Origin: an uncultured cyanobacterium
GTDB lineage: Bacteria > Cyanobacteriota > Cyanobacteriia > Cyanobacteriales > FACHB-T130
Assembly (NCBI GenBank): GCA_936920195.1
Contig: CAKZHE010000098.1
Span: forward strand, 34,332-98,331
Direction: 5' to 3'
DNA length: 64,000 nucleotides
A program made the translations under genes and the position numbers. Positions 54,520 to 63,202 of the stretch are shown here, one piece after another. The notes under the pieces are model-generated. The model did not search any database and was not told the DNA's origin. It was given only the letters and a program-made list of their open reading frames with translations. The stretch's first letter is position 1. Every line of letters starts with the position of its first letter.

Positions 54520-55788
54520 ATGTTCAGAAACAAATTTCTCCTGATTCTACTCGCGTTTCCTCTCCTTTTTTCGATCCTATCTTGTGGCAGTAATAGCACT
54601 AACTCAGGAAAAATTGATCCGACAGTTAAAGAAAATGTTGTACCCAATGGTTCCTCAAAATCAAAAAATTCTCAGAAGTCTAAAACAGAATCAATAGATA
54701 ACAATTCTAAGCCGAATCAACCTGCTGAAGCTCCAATCGATCGCTCCCAAGCAGCTAAATATACTAACACGGCTAAGTTTTTGGCAGGCATTCCTTTAGA
54801 TGCTAGCAGCAAGTTGGCAAAGTCCGAACAAACTGCGGTGGGGAAGGAACACCAAAACTTTTTTCAGAAAACCTGGAATAAGCTAGAAGAGCGGCAGCTA
54901 TCAAAAGTGAGAAATTGGTCAAGTACAGAATTAACCGATGTAAATAAATCTGTCAAAACAATTTTCTATCCCTTTAGTGGCCCGGACTTTCTCTACGCTT
55001 CTCAGTTTTTCCCCCAGGGAGAAAACTATATTTTGGCAGGTTTGGAACCTGTGGGTAGCATCCCTGAGTTAGAGGAAATGTCTGATAGCAAGTTGGCAAG
55101 AAAACTATCAGAGGTACAGCGATCGCTTGATGCTATCCTGAATTTTAGCTTTTTTAGAACTAAGTCAATGGCAGTGGATTTATCCCAACAAGGGGTAATC
55201 CCGGTGTTGTTTGTTTTCCTCGCCAGGACTAATCATGAAATTCTAGCCGTGGAACATATTAGTATTGATAAAAGTGCTAATATCAAGGTTCTCAAACCAG
55301 AGGAAAAAGATACTGTGGGGAAAGGATTGGTTCCTGGAATCAGAATTAAGTTTGTCAACGGCGGCGAAACTAAAGCCAGAACGCTCTACTATTTTTCGAC
55401 GGATTTATCAGATAGTGGTTTGAAGAAAACTCCGGAATTTAAGCAGTTTGTCCAGCAATTTTCTAGTCCAGTTACTTACCTCAAGGCAGCTTCCTACTTG
55501 ATGCACTCCGATAGTTTTTCTGACATCCGGCAACTAATTTTGACCCATAGCAGCAATCTTTTACAAGATGATTCTGGCATTCCGATCAAACATTTCACCA
55601 GTCCGCCTTGGGATTTAAAATTTTATGGTCATTATACTAAACCAATTGATCTGTTTAAAAATGACTATCAAGCAGATTTGCGGAAAGTTTACCAGAATGA
55701 TAAAACGATTAAACCACTAGATTTTGGGATTGGCTACCGCTTTCAAATCAATGAATCCAACTTGATGCTAGCGGTTTTTAAAAAGTGA
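54520..55788 (+). CDS. Putative lipoprotein of unknown function
   Basis: A 422-residue protein with a lipoprotein signal (FRNKFLLILLAFPLLFSILSC; the lipobox LSC ends at Cys 22), a Ser/Asn/Lys-rich linker (about 30-75), and a conserved region from about residue 80. It has segments FYPFSGPDFLYASQFFPQG near 148 and LAGLEPVGSIPELEE, and no motifs I can match to a known enzyme. It is 8 bp behind the APC permease gene, so it may be a binding or accessory lipoprotein of that transporter, an inference. Confidence 0.6.
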   Translation: MFRNKFLLILLAFPLLFSILSCGSNSTNSGKIDPTVKENVVPNGSSKSKNSQKSKTESIDNNSKPNQPAEAPIDRSQAAKYTNTAKFLAGIPLDASSKLAKSEQTAVGKEHQNFFQKTWNKLEERQLSKVRNWSSTELTDVNKSVKTIFYPFSGPDFLYASQFFPQGENYILAGLEPVGSIPELEEMSDSKLARKLSEVQRSLDAILNFSFFRTKSMAVDLSQQGVIPVLFVFLARTNHEILAVEHISIDKSANIKVLKPEEKDTVGKGLVPGIRIKFVNGGETKARTLYYFSTDLSDSGLKKTPEFKQFVQQFSSPVTYLKAASYLMHSDSFSDIRQLILTHSSNLLQDDSGIPIKHFTSPPWDLKFYGHYTKPIDLFKNDYQADLRKVYQNDKTIKPLDFGIGYRFQINESNLMLAVFKK

Positions 55789-55837
55789 TCCTCGCCAAAG
55801 TCTATAGGATTAATTGACTTGAACTCAAACCATTAAT

Positions 55838-55863
55838 CCGCCAGGGACTTCAGTCCCTGGCGG
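55838..55863 (+). terminator. Hairpin after the lipoprotein gene
   Basis: CCGCCAGGGACTTCAGTCCCTGGCGG, an 11-bp perfect stem with a 4-base loop, 49 bp after the stop. Likely a terminator or repeat module. Confidence 0.55.
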
Positions 55864-55867
55864 GTAT

Positions 55868-56240
55868 CAACAATGCTGTGCCTCGCTTTGCCGTCCGAGG
55901 CAGAGCCTCTCAATAGGCATTCCCAGGCAGAGCCTGGGAACGAGTACACAGATCAGTACACAGTAGTAGGGTGTGTTAGCGATAGCGTAACGCACCGTTA
56001 ATTGGTAGGCGGTGCGTTACGCTGCCGCTAACGCACCCTACTAAATAGAGATTTGTGTCAATGATTTAGGCGCATTATGCTGACGCAGTTATTGTATGAA
56101 CAATATTGCGAAAAAACTCGCAGAGTCAACAGCCTAGGTAGCGCCCCCGTGGTTGCCCCTATTTCTAGGATAGTTGCGTAAGTCCTGACTTGTGGAGTAG
56201 CTGGGTAAGTCCTGTAAAAGACTGCTAAACCAGCTACCAT
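55868..56240. repeat. Composite repeat, disrupted by a palindromic repeat copy
   Basis: CGAGGCAGAGCCTC / CAGAGCCTGGGAACGAGTA at left; a full 76-bp GTAGGGTGTGTTAGCG... palindrome at 55966-56041; AGTCAACAGCCTAGGTAGCGCCCCCGTGG at 56127; then solo MITE ends (TGCGTAAGTCCT near 56174). Modules of several families are jumbled. No gene is visible from 55789 to 56371. Confidence 0.75.
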
Positions 56241-56371
56241 CAGACTTTTTGCCCTAGGGGACAATATATTGAGCCGCCAGTCTTAATATCTTCTTTACAG
56301 GAGAACCGAGGCTAGTCGGGCTACCCTGTAGACAAATAGACCCTTTAAGCGCAGAGTTGAGTATTGAATTT

Positions 56372-57796
56372 ATGGCACTGCAAAGCTTTGGTGTAATCGG
56401 TTTAGCAGTCATGGGCGAAAACCTGGCTCTGAACGTGGAGCGGAATGGCTTCCCTATCTCTGTTTACAACCGCACCGCTGAAAAAACCCAAGTCTTTATG
56501 GCAACGCGCGCCCAAGGCAAGAATGTCCAAGGCACTTATTCTATTGAAGAATTTGTCAAGTCCTTGGAGCGTCCCCGGAAAATCTTGATCATGGTCAAAG
56601 CTGGCGCACCTGTGGATGCTACCATCGATCAACTGAAACCATTTCTGGAACCTGGAGATATCGTCATTGACGGCGGGAATTCCCTATTTGATGACACGGC
56701 TCGCCGCACTACGGACTTAGAATCGGCTGGTTTTCGGTTTATTGGGATGGGAGTCAGCGGCGGGGAAGAAGGGGCGCTCAACGGTCCCAGCATTATGCCG
56801 GGAGGAACAGTTAGCTCCTATGAGTATTTAGAGCCGATTTTGACTAAAATTGCCGCCCAGGTGGATGATGGAGCCTGCGTCACCTACATTGGTCCCGGCG
56901 GTGCAGGTCACTATGTCAAGATGGTACACAACGGGATTGAGTACGGCGATATGCAGTTAATCGCCGAAGCTTATGACCTGCTGAAAAGTACCTTGGGCTT
57001 AAGCGCTGCCCGACTCCATGAAGTTTTTACGGAATGGAATACTACTGAAGAACTGAATTCTTACTTGATTGAGATTACGGCTGATATCTTTAAGAATGTC
57101 GATCCCGATACTGGTTTGCCCTTAGTTGATGTCATTTTAGATGCGGCGGGGCAGAAGGGAACGGGACGGTGGACGGTGCAAAGTGCTTTGGAATTGGGAG
57201 TTTCTATTCCGACCATTATTGCGGCAGTGAACAGTCGGATTATTTCTTCTTACAAGCAGGAACGGATAGCTGCGGCTAAGGAAATTACTGGACCAACGGG
57301 CAAGTATGAAGGGGATACCCAAACCTTTATTAATGCCATTCGCGATGCTTTGTATTGTTCCAAGATTTGTTCCTACGCCCAGGGAATGGCGTTGTTAACT
57401 ACGGCTTCCAAGACCTACAACTACAATTTGAATTTGAGCGAAATTTCTCGCATTTGGAAAGGTGGTTGTATTATCCGAGCCGGATTTTTAAATAAGATCA
57501 AGCAGGCTTTTAAGGAAAATCCGGCTTTGCCCAATCTGTTACTTGCCCCGGAATTTAAACAAACCATCCTGGATCGTCAAGGAGCTTGGCGGGAAGTAAT
57601 TGCTACCGCTGCCAAATTGGGAATTCCAGTACCAGCATTCAGCGCGTCCCTAGATTATTTTGACAGCTATCGACGCGATCGCCTGCCCCAAAATCTCACC
57701 CAAGCGCAACGAGATTACTTTGGGGCGCACACCTACGAACGGACTGATAAGCCGGGAGTTTTCCACACTGAATGGATTACTGGGGCTAAGGGCTAA
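56372..57796 (+). CDS. gnd: 6-phosphogluconate dehydrogenase (decarboxylating)
   Basis: From ATG 56372, 474 residues (an upstream TTG adds five). It oxidises and decarboxylates 6-phosphogluconate to ribulose 5-phosphate, making NADPH, in the oxidative pentose phosphate pathway. NADP-binding motif [15 protein letters not shown] with VYNRTAEK; catalytic Lys and conserved [21 protein letters not shown] near residue 177; [10 protein letters not shown]; the C-terminal [14 protein letters not shown] block is also typical. It is likely its own transcription unit. Confidence 0.96.
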   Translation: MALQSFGVIGLAVMGENLALNVERNGFPISVYNRTAEKTQVFMATRAQGKNVQGTYSIEEFVKSLERPRKILIMVKAGAPVDATIDQLKPFLEPGDIVIDGGNSLFDDTARRTTDLESAGFRFIGMGVSGGEEGALNGPSIMPGGTVSSYEYLEPILTKIAAQVDDGACVTYIGPGGAGHYVKMVHNGIEYGDMQLIAEAYDLLKSTLGLSAARLHEVFTEWNTTEELNSYLIEITADIFKNVDPDTGLPLVDVILDAAGQKGTGRWTVQSALELGVSIPTIIAAVNSRIISSYKQERIAAAKEITGPTGKYEGDTQTFINAIRDALYCSKICSYAQGMALLTTASKTYNYNLNLSEISRIWKGGCIIRAGFLNKIKQAFKENPALPNLLLAPEFKQTILDRQGAWREVIATAAKLGIPVPAFSASLDYFDSYRRDRLPQNLTQAQRDYFGAHTYERTDKPGVFHTEWITGAKG

Positions 57797-57956
57797 TTTA
57801 GTTATCGCAGTCAAAGTCCCCTTAAAAAAGGGGGCTTTGAACTAATTAATCTCCCCGAAACTATGTGCAGCTTTGAATTCTGGACTATTTTAAGCAAATT
57901 GCTCCCCTAAAACTGTTTAGCTTTAACAGCAGCAGGATTTTTTAAGTCGAGGAATT

Positions 57957-58613
57957 ATGGAACGCTTCAGCTTTCCTAAATGGTTGCGGGCATCAATGGG
58001 GACGGCAATTTTACTAGCCCTAGCATTTTGTTTGGCGATCGCGCTTGGAGTCAACGCCCAACCTAGTGAAACCAAAGTCGAAGCTAGTGTAGGTAAAGTA
58101 ATTGTGATTAATGGTAATCGGGCTGATACTAATTTAGCCACCTTTACCCGCACTGATTATGTGGGGCAATGTCCTGGTTCGGTAATTGTTTCCGGCGGAC
58201 GCTCAACTCAGTTTGTTTCTAGTTCCGCCCCTCCCGCGCCAAATAGAAGAGTTATTGTCAGAAATGTCACTGAGGGCATGAATAGCAATCCGTATCCCTA
58301 CACCGATCGCGAATATGATAAGGGTAGGTATTCCGAAGGCTTTAGTTTATTTCCCGGTAATAGTCACGACGAACAAACCTTTGCTGTTTTGGAAGGGGAA
58401 AATCAGCTAGAATATCAAATTAGAGAAGGCGATCGCCCCATCGAACAGGGTTCCTTTACCATCTCAGTTTCCATCACTGATACCGGGACTTTTTCCCGCA
58501 ACACCATTTGCGAAGAGACATTGAGATGCGAAGATGTATATCGCGATTGTAGTAATGGGGGCAGAGGAAATCGCCGTCAATGCTACCCTACAACTACTTG
58601 CAAATGTCCTTAA
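57957..58613 (+). CDS. Exported hypothetical protein with Cys-rich tail
   Basis: A 218-residue protein with a signal-anchor or signal peptide (about 14-34, GTAILLALAFCLAIALG). The mature part is predicted beta-rich and has a short middle segment of polar residues; the last 45 residues hold six cysteines (NTICEETLRCEDVYRDC...RRQCYPTTTCKCP), which suggests disulfide bonds in the periplasm or at the surface. I recognise no family. It is after gnd by 160 bp with the HIP1 motif inside, and its function is unknown. Confidence 0.6.
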   Translation: MERFSFPKWLRASMGTAILLALAFCLAIALGVNAQPSETKVEASVGKVIVINGNRADTNLATFTRTDYVGQCPGSVIVSGGRSTQFVSSSAPPAPNRRVIVRNVTEGMNSNPYPYTDREYDKGRYSEGFSLFPGNSHDEQTFAVLEGENQLEYQIREGDRPIEQGSFTISVSITDTGTFSRNTICEETLRCEDVYRDCSNGGRGNRRQCYPTTTCKCP

Positions 58614-58648
58614 ACTTTTGAAGGCGATCGCGCGGCTCGGCATCTAAA

Positions 58649-59155
58649 TTATTCAATTCCCACTTTAATCGACTTCATCGGTAAATACAACTTCATCGGC
58701 TCATTTTCAAACCGTTGAAAGCCATATTTTACATAAAAGCTCACAGATTTGTCATCCAAAGCTTCTACAATGACAGCAACAGATGCAACTTGCTTACTTG
58801 TATCTAGAGATTTTTTGAGCGCATCTAGTAATAGCAGTTCTCCAAATCCCTTACCCTGTTGGCTCTTGTCAACAGCCAGACGACCTAATAGCGTTGCTGG
58901 CAATAGTGGATAAAGAGGCATTTGTTTTGCAAATGCCTCGTCTAAGCCTTTAATGTCAATAGCGTAAGAAGAGAGCGTATAGTAAGCCAAAACGTTGCTC
59001 TCAGGAGCGTCAACTAAAACAAATACAGTTGAAACTCGTTTTTTAAGGTCTTGAGATGCTTGTTTGCGGATGTAATTATCTAAACTTTCTTGACCGCAGC
59101 AGAAGTTTGAGCGGTTATGCTTTCGACTATCATCAAGAGGGTCAATTTTAACCAT
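58649..59155 (-). CDS. GNAT acetyltransferase, TacT/AtaT-type toxin
   Basis: A 168-residue GNAT protein. It opens IDPLDDSRKHNRSNFCCGQESLDNYIR and has VAVDKSQQGKGFGELLLLDAL (the acetyl-CoA loop Q-x-x-G-x-G), EALDDKSVSFYVKYGFQRF with the catalytic Tyr, and PMKLYLPM. It matches the TacT/AtaT class that acetylates aminoacyl-tRNAs and blocks translation. It is directly preceded by its likely antitoxin with a TAATG overlap (59153-59157). Activity is inferred from family and context. Confidence 0.85.
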   Translation of the reverse strand: MVKIDPLDDSRKHNRSNFCCGQESLDNYIRKQASQDLKKRVSTVFVLVDAPESNVLAYYTLSSYAIDIKGLDEAFAKQMPLYPLLPATLLGRLAVDKSQQGKGFGELLLLDALKKSLDTSKQVASVAVIVEALDDKSVSFYVKYGFQRFENEPMKLYLPMKSIKVGIE

Positions 59156-59442
59156 TAAACAGACATTGTTTGTTTGTATCGTAAAGCAGCTGATTTCAGC
59201 GCATTATTAGGTTTGGGAGGATTGAGAATTGCCTTGACAAAAGCTTCACTGTCCTCAACAGTCAGCTTTAGGATTTGATGTTGCTCAATAACTTTATAAG
59301 CTGCTGCTTGAACAGTTACTACAACAAAGTCTGTTAGGCTGCTTCCCTCTAGATCGGCGGCTTTTTGAATTAGAGCTTTAATTTCTGGACTGACCCGAGC
59401 TTCTAGTCTGGCGGATGTTTTTTGACAAGTTGTATGATTCAT
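59155..59442 (-). CDS. DUF1778 ribbon-helix-helix antitoxin, TacA-type
   Basis: A 95-residue protein with the RHH domain ARLEARVSPEIKALIQKAADLEGSSLTDFVV and a C-terminal segment (about 62-95, VEDSEAFVKAILNPPKPNNAL) that in this family wraps the toxin. It should bind operator DNA and autorepress the operon, and neutralise the GNAT toxin. It is the first gene of the pair; stop and toxin start overlap by one base. Confidence 0.87.
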   Translation of the reverse strand: MNHTTCQKTSARLEARVSPEIKALIQKAADLEGSSLTDFVVVTVQAAAYKVIEQHQILKLTVEDSEAFVKAILNPPKPNNALKSAALRYKQTMSV

Positions 59443-59529
59443 AAAAAACGGTCATTCATTGTCATTTTATGTATGTCATGCTGGCAAAACTGTTCCAGTA
59501 ACCTTAGAACTGTTTGCCATTTCTATCCT

Positions 59530-59548
59530 ATACGGCAATTTGCCGTAT
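59530..59548. promoter_or_regulatory. 19-bp palindrome upstream of the toxin-antitoxin operon
   Basis: ATACGGCAATTTGCCGTAT is perfectly palindromic (9-1-9), 88 bp before the DUF1778 start; a plausible operator or dyad. Its distance suggests a promoter lies between. Confidence 0.5.
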
Positions 59549-59552
59549 GTCA

Positions 59553-59588
59553 ATATACCAAGAGAACATCCAGAGCATATTGGTATAT
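59553..59588. promoter_or_regulatory. Inverted repeat ATATACCAA/TTGGTATAT
   Basis: Two 9-bp arms separated by 18 bp, just downstream of the ABC transporter ATPase stop. It may be an operator or a weak transcription end. Confidence 0.4.
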
Positions 59589-59607
59589 CGGGTGATGTTC
59601 AGTCCTA

Positions 59608-60435
59608 CTATTGATACTGCTCTAGAAAATCCAAGGCTTGATTTCGTAACTCATGGTACTCTTTAGACTCGCGCAATTGATGATGATTGCGGGGACGAGG
59701 TAAGGGAATATCCAGCACTTTTCCAATTGTAGCATTGGGACCATTAGTCATCATCACCACGCGATCGGACATAAAAATTGCCTCATCTACGTCATGGGTA
59801 ATCATCATCACGGCTTGGCGATGATTGTCCCAAATATCTAAAACTTGCTGTTGCAATTTTGGCCTAGTTAAAGCATCCAAAGCGCCAAAAGGTTCATCGA
59901 GCAAGAGCATTTTGGGGCGAGTGGCTAAAGCGCGAGCTAAACCCACCCGCTGTTTCATCCCGCCGGAAAGCTCATCGGGATATTTATCGGCGGCGGCGGT
60001 TAGATTCACCATTGCAATATGTTCATACACTAACGAAGTCTTCTCGGCTCGACTGAGATTTTTGAAGACTTCATCTACTGCCATCCGAATGTTTTCTTTG
60101 ACAGTTAACCAAGGGAGTAATGAATAGCCTTGAAATACCATCATCCTTTCTGCACCCGGTTTGCGAATAGCTTTCCCTTCTAGGGTGACTAAACCTGATG
60201 TGGCTTTTTCTAGTCCGGCAACAATCCGGATCAGAGTTGATTTGCCACAGCCAGAATGACCAATCACAGAAACATATTCTTGGGCTTTGATTGTCAGATT
60301 GATGCCGTTCAAAACCACGAATTGACTGCCATCAGGTTTAGGAAAGGATTTGACAACATTTTCAATGACTAGAAATGTCTCCCGATCAAATTCAGGAGAA
60401 TCTTTTGGGGCAAGAGGTTTAATTGCAGGGTTCAT
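59608..60435 (-). CDS. ABC transporter ATP-binding protein, NrtD/CmpD/SsuB type
   Basis: A 275-residue ATPase. Walker A is GHSGCGKST near residue 59, then the Q-loop GYSLLPWLTVKENI, signature LSGGMKQRVGLARAL, Walker B LLLDEPFGALDALTRP, and the switch MITHDVDEA. The sequence from KVLDIPLPRPRNHHQL onward matches NrtD-like proteins. It is last of a three-gene set and powers uptake of nitrate, nitrite, bicarbonate or a related anion. There is no NrtC-like fused regulatory subunit here. Confidence 0.9.
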   Translation of the reverse strand: MNPAIKPLAPKDSPEFDRETFLVIENVVKSFPKPDGSQFVVLNGINLTIKAQEYVSVIGHSGCGKSTLIRIVAGLEKATSGLVTLEGKAIRKPGAERMMVFQGYSLLPWLTVKENIRMAVDEVFKNLSRAEKTSLVYEHIAMVNLTAAADKYPDELSGGMKQRVGLARALATRPKMLLLDEPFGALDALTRPKLQQQVLDIWDNHRQAVMMITHDVDEAIFMSDRVVMMTNGPNATIGKVLDIPLPRPRNHHQLRESKEYHELRNQALDFLEQYQ

Positions 60436-60457
60436 AAAATTTCCTCCAGGTAATCAT

Positions 60458-61858
60458 TCAAGCCAGAAAATAGGATTGGGGAGCGCCAGCCCGAATTTCA
60501 AAACTTTCTAGATAGCCAACAGGATCGCTAGGATCGAAACGTTTGCCATCAATAAATGCCGAACTGGGTTCAACTTTGTAATCTTCTGATGGGCAGGTAA
60601 TTCCCATTTCAGCCGCAATTTCTCGATACAAATCGGTTCTCCAAGCTTGCCGCGCGATCGCTTCGGCATTCTTGGGAAATGTGGGAATTTGCCCCCAACG
60701 AGTAGCCTGGGTCATTAACCATAGGGTTTCCGATTGCCACAGGAAGGTAGAATGGTCGTGGGGAACAGCGGAAATCTCCGGGGACAAATCAAAGAAAACC
60801 GTTGTCTCTAAGCTGTGACGAATTCGCGATTGGTTGTCAAATCCCCCGTAGTTGTAATTTCCCAGGATTCCCGGTTGGGTATATTTGACGTTGGCTCCGG
60901 TAAAAGACCTCTGGGAGATAATTTGCGCCACTTCTTCCCGATGGGCGGGTTGGCTGCAATACTGGCAAGCTTCGATCATCGCTTTGACTAGGGAGCGATA
61001 GGTTTTAGGATAATTGTTGATGAAGGATTCTCGGACAGCTAACAGGCGATCGGGATGACCTCGCCAAATTTCTTTTCCCTGGGCAAAGGTAAAGCCAATC
61101 CCTTCATTGCCAGTAATGGCGCGGGTATTCCACGGCTCTGCCACCATATAGGCTTGCATTGCCCCCATCCGCATATTACTGACCATCTGGGGCGGTGGCG
61201 TAATAATTAACCGCAAGGCTTCCACAGGATTAATGCCTGCTGCTGCCATCAGGTAACGGACAAAATACTCATAGATGGAAGAACTGAGGACAATCGCCCA
61301 CACCCTTTCATCAATGGGAGACTTTTCCCAATACCTGCGTAAATCTTGCCCGAAGGCTTCTAAGTTGCCGCCATAGGTAAACCAGGGGCGAATGCCGCTT
61401 TCCCAGAGTTGGCGATTGAAAGTGAGGGCATTGCCATGACGATGAATTGTCATGGCGGCACAGAGGGGAAAGTGTCGCGCTCCTTCTGCCCCAATCCGGG
61501 CATTAGTCACGGCTCCCGATACCACGGGAGAGGCATCTAATCGCCCAAAAATTAACCCATCGCGGGAATTGCCCCAACTGGCTTCGCGACTGAGATTGAC
61601 ATTTAATCCATACTTGCGAAAGAAACCTTTTTCCCAGGCGATCGCAAAGGGAGCGCAATCATTGACTGGGACAAACCCAATGGTTAAATCTGGCTTTTCT
61701 AGGCTGGCAGGGTTGACGATGGGTTCCACAGCTAGGGCGGCTGCGGGTAGCTCTAGCTGCGGATTTCGCGTCTGGGGCTGGCAACCAGAAAAAGCGATCG
61801 CAGAGGCGGCAGCACCCATTCCCTGAAGGAACGATCGCCGATTCCACTGTGTATTCAT
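60458..61858 (-). CDS. ABC transporter substrate-binding protein, NrtA/CmpA family
   Basis: A 466-residue lipoprotein-type binding protein. The signal has a twin-arginine-like NRRSFLQGMGAAASAIAFSGC with a lipobox Cys (residue 26). The mature start DLTIGFVPVNDCAPFAIAWEKGFFRKYGL and ASWGNSRDGLIFGRLDASPVVSG follow NrtA/CmpA. The pocket segment (SGAVTNARIGAEGARHF) differs from both, so substrate cannot be told; nitrate, bicarbonate, cyanate or an organic anion is possible. It lies between the permease and ATPase genes, in an unusual gene order (B-A-D). Confidence 0.88.
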   Translation of the reverse strand: MNTQWNRRSFLQGMGAAASAIAFSGCQPQTRNPQLELPAAALAVEPIVNPASLEKPDLTIGFVPVNDCAPFAIAWEKGFFRKYGLNVNLSREASWGNSRDGLIFGRLDASPVVSGAVTNARIGAEGARHFPLCAAMTIHRHGNALTFNRQLWESGIRPWFTYGGNLEAFGQDLRRYWEKSPIDERVWAIVLSSSIYEYFVRYLMAAAGINPVEALRLIITPPPQMVSNMRMGAMQAYMVAEPWNTRAITGNEGIGFTFAQGKEIWRGHPDRLLAVRESFINNYPKTYRSLVKAMIEACQYCSQPAHREEVAQIISQRSFTGANVKYTQPGILGNYNYGGFDNQSRIRHSLETTVFFDLSPEISAVPHDHSTFLWQSETLWLMTQATRWGQIPTFPKNAEAIARQAWRTDLYREIAAEMGITCPSEDYKVEPSSAFIDGKRFDPSDPVGYLESFEIRAGAPQSYFLA

Positions 61859-61874
61859 GAAAATCTCCGAATTT

Positions 61875-62708
61875 TTAGGTTCTTGCCGAGCGATGAGTCA
61901 TGGCAGTTTGCAATCTAGCTAGGGCATAGTCCAAAATCAGTCCAGTCAATCCAATCACAAACACTGCTAAAAACACTGAACTAACATTTAAGCGATTCCA
62001 TTCATCCCAAACAAAAAAGCCGATGCCAATGCCCCCCGTGAGCATTTCCACTGCTACGATCACCAACCAGGCAATTCCCAAACTAATGCGTAAGCCCGTG
62101 AAAATATAGGGCAAACTAGCCGGAAGAATCACCTTAATTAGTTGTTTCCAACGGGGCATTTCCAGGACTTCTGCCACTTCTAAATAGTCCTTGGGAACGT
62201 TGCTGACTCCTTCGGCGGTGTTGATGATGGTAGACCACAAAGAAGTAATGAAAATCACAAAAATCGCGGCTGGTTCAGCGGAATTAAAAATCGCCAGGGC
62301 GATGGGCAACCAAACTAGGGGTGAAACGGGCTTAAAAACCTGAATGAGGGGATTGAGTGCTAGCCAAGCATGACGAGATAAGCCAATCAAAAAGCCGACG
62401 GGAATGGCAACAATTGCTCCTAGCAAAAATCCAATGCAGACGCGGCGCAAACTTGCCAAAAGCAGCCACCCTAAACCTAAATCCCCTGGTCCCCGGCGAT
62501 AAAAGGGATGCAGAATAAAGTCTAAATTTTTGCTCAGGGCTTCTGGGGGGGTAGGCATCATTTCATGCCGAAATAGGGCAATTACCCACCACAGAGCGAT
62601 TATGCCAGCAAACCCAGCTAAGGGCAGCAGAAATTTGGCTTGAACAATACTGCTCAAACGCTTGATTTGAGAAGGATTGGCCTTTGCAGCCAAAGTCATT
62701 AAAATCAT
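61875..62708 (-). CDS. ABC transporter permease, NrtB/CmpB/SsuC type
   Basis: A 277-residue permease with six predicted membrane helices. The EAA loop EVAEVLEMPRWKQLIKVILPASLPYIFTGLRISLGIAWLVIVAVEM is at about 178-222, the usual position; GNxxxIPVGFLIGLSRHAW and PVSPLVWLPIALAIFN precede it. It is the first gene of the operon, 130 bp downstream of the c-di-AMP riboswitch. As in NrtB, it forms a homodimer in the inner membrane. Confidence 0.9.
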   Translation of the reverse strand: MILMTLAAKANPSQIKRLSSIVQAKFLLPLAGFAGIIALWWVIALFRHEMMPTPPEALSKNLDFILHPFYRRGPGDLGLGWLLLASLRRVCIGFLLGAIVAIPVGFLIGLSRHAWLALNPLIQVFKPVSPLVWLPIALAIFNSAEPAAIFVIFITSLWSTIINTAEGVSNVPKDYLEVAEVLEMPRWKQLIKVILPASLPYIFTGLRISLGIAWLVIVAVEMLTGGIGIGFFVWDEWNRLNVSSVFLAVFVIGLTGLILDYALARLQTAMTHRSART

Positions 62709-63202
62709 GACTTTCAGTACCTGGTTTTAGTGGGAACTAAGACAACTGAGAGTCTAATCAAGAATTCTGTTCAAACCGATACTACTGAATCAAAAACGTG
62801 GAAAACGCTTGAAATTGTAGCGATCGCGTTATCTACAGTCTTCTCTCAATGCCGACGAGGTTAGCTGACGGGCTAGGGCTGAGAGATGCCCTTTTTCAGA
62901 ACTTCGGGCTGAAAATACGCCCCGATACTCCAGAAGAGTTTGGGTTCCCCGTTTTTGGCTCTGTTCTATGCTTCAAACCAGCACATAACAAGCCGAAATT
63001 AGGCTGACTTATTCAGTTATTGAGAAATATAACATTATCGGCTTAATTTTGTAAATAAGCATATCAACGAAATTAATTCTGCCCTGGCGATCGCCCTATT
63101 TTCCAAACCAAAGAGCTAAAATACAAAGATTCACTAATTATGCTCACCCCTAGGATGCTATTTTGCCGAAGTTGACAGTAGACCGATCGCATTACCTCGC
63201 TT
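62709..63202. other. Intergenic region holding the riboswitch leader
   Basis: Between divergent genes. The riboswitch occupies 62838-62985; 62709-62837 is the leader to the permease, and 62986-63202 should contain promoters for both directions. I see no NtcA-type GTA-N8-TAC site. Confidence 0.5.
62838..62985 (-). promoter_or_regulatory. c-di-AMP riboswitch (ydaO/yuaA type)
   Basis: Minus strand, transcribed toward the ABC permease. The conserved ydaO blocks are in order: AAAAACGGGGAACCCAAA (62958-62939), GGGGCGTATT (62924-62915), CCCGTCAGCTAACCTCGTC (62872-62854), GGCATTGAGAGAAGA (62853-62839). The CCGTCAGCTAACC-CGT-GGC part is diagnostic. It senses c-di-AMP; binding usually turns expression off. 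About 130 nt separate it from the permease ATG; I do not see the expression platform clearly. Confidence 0.92.

Noticed and set aside
62709..62990. TPP riboswitch suggested by GGGCTGAGAGATGCCC on the plus strand
   Set aside because: The other TPP blocks (ACCTGAT, GGATAATACC) are missing; the complementary strand gives a full ydaO pattern.
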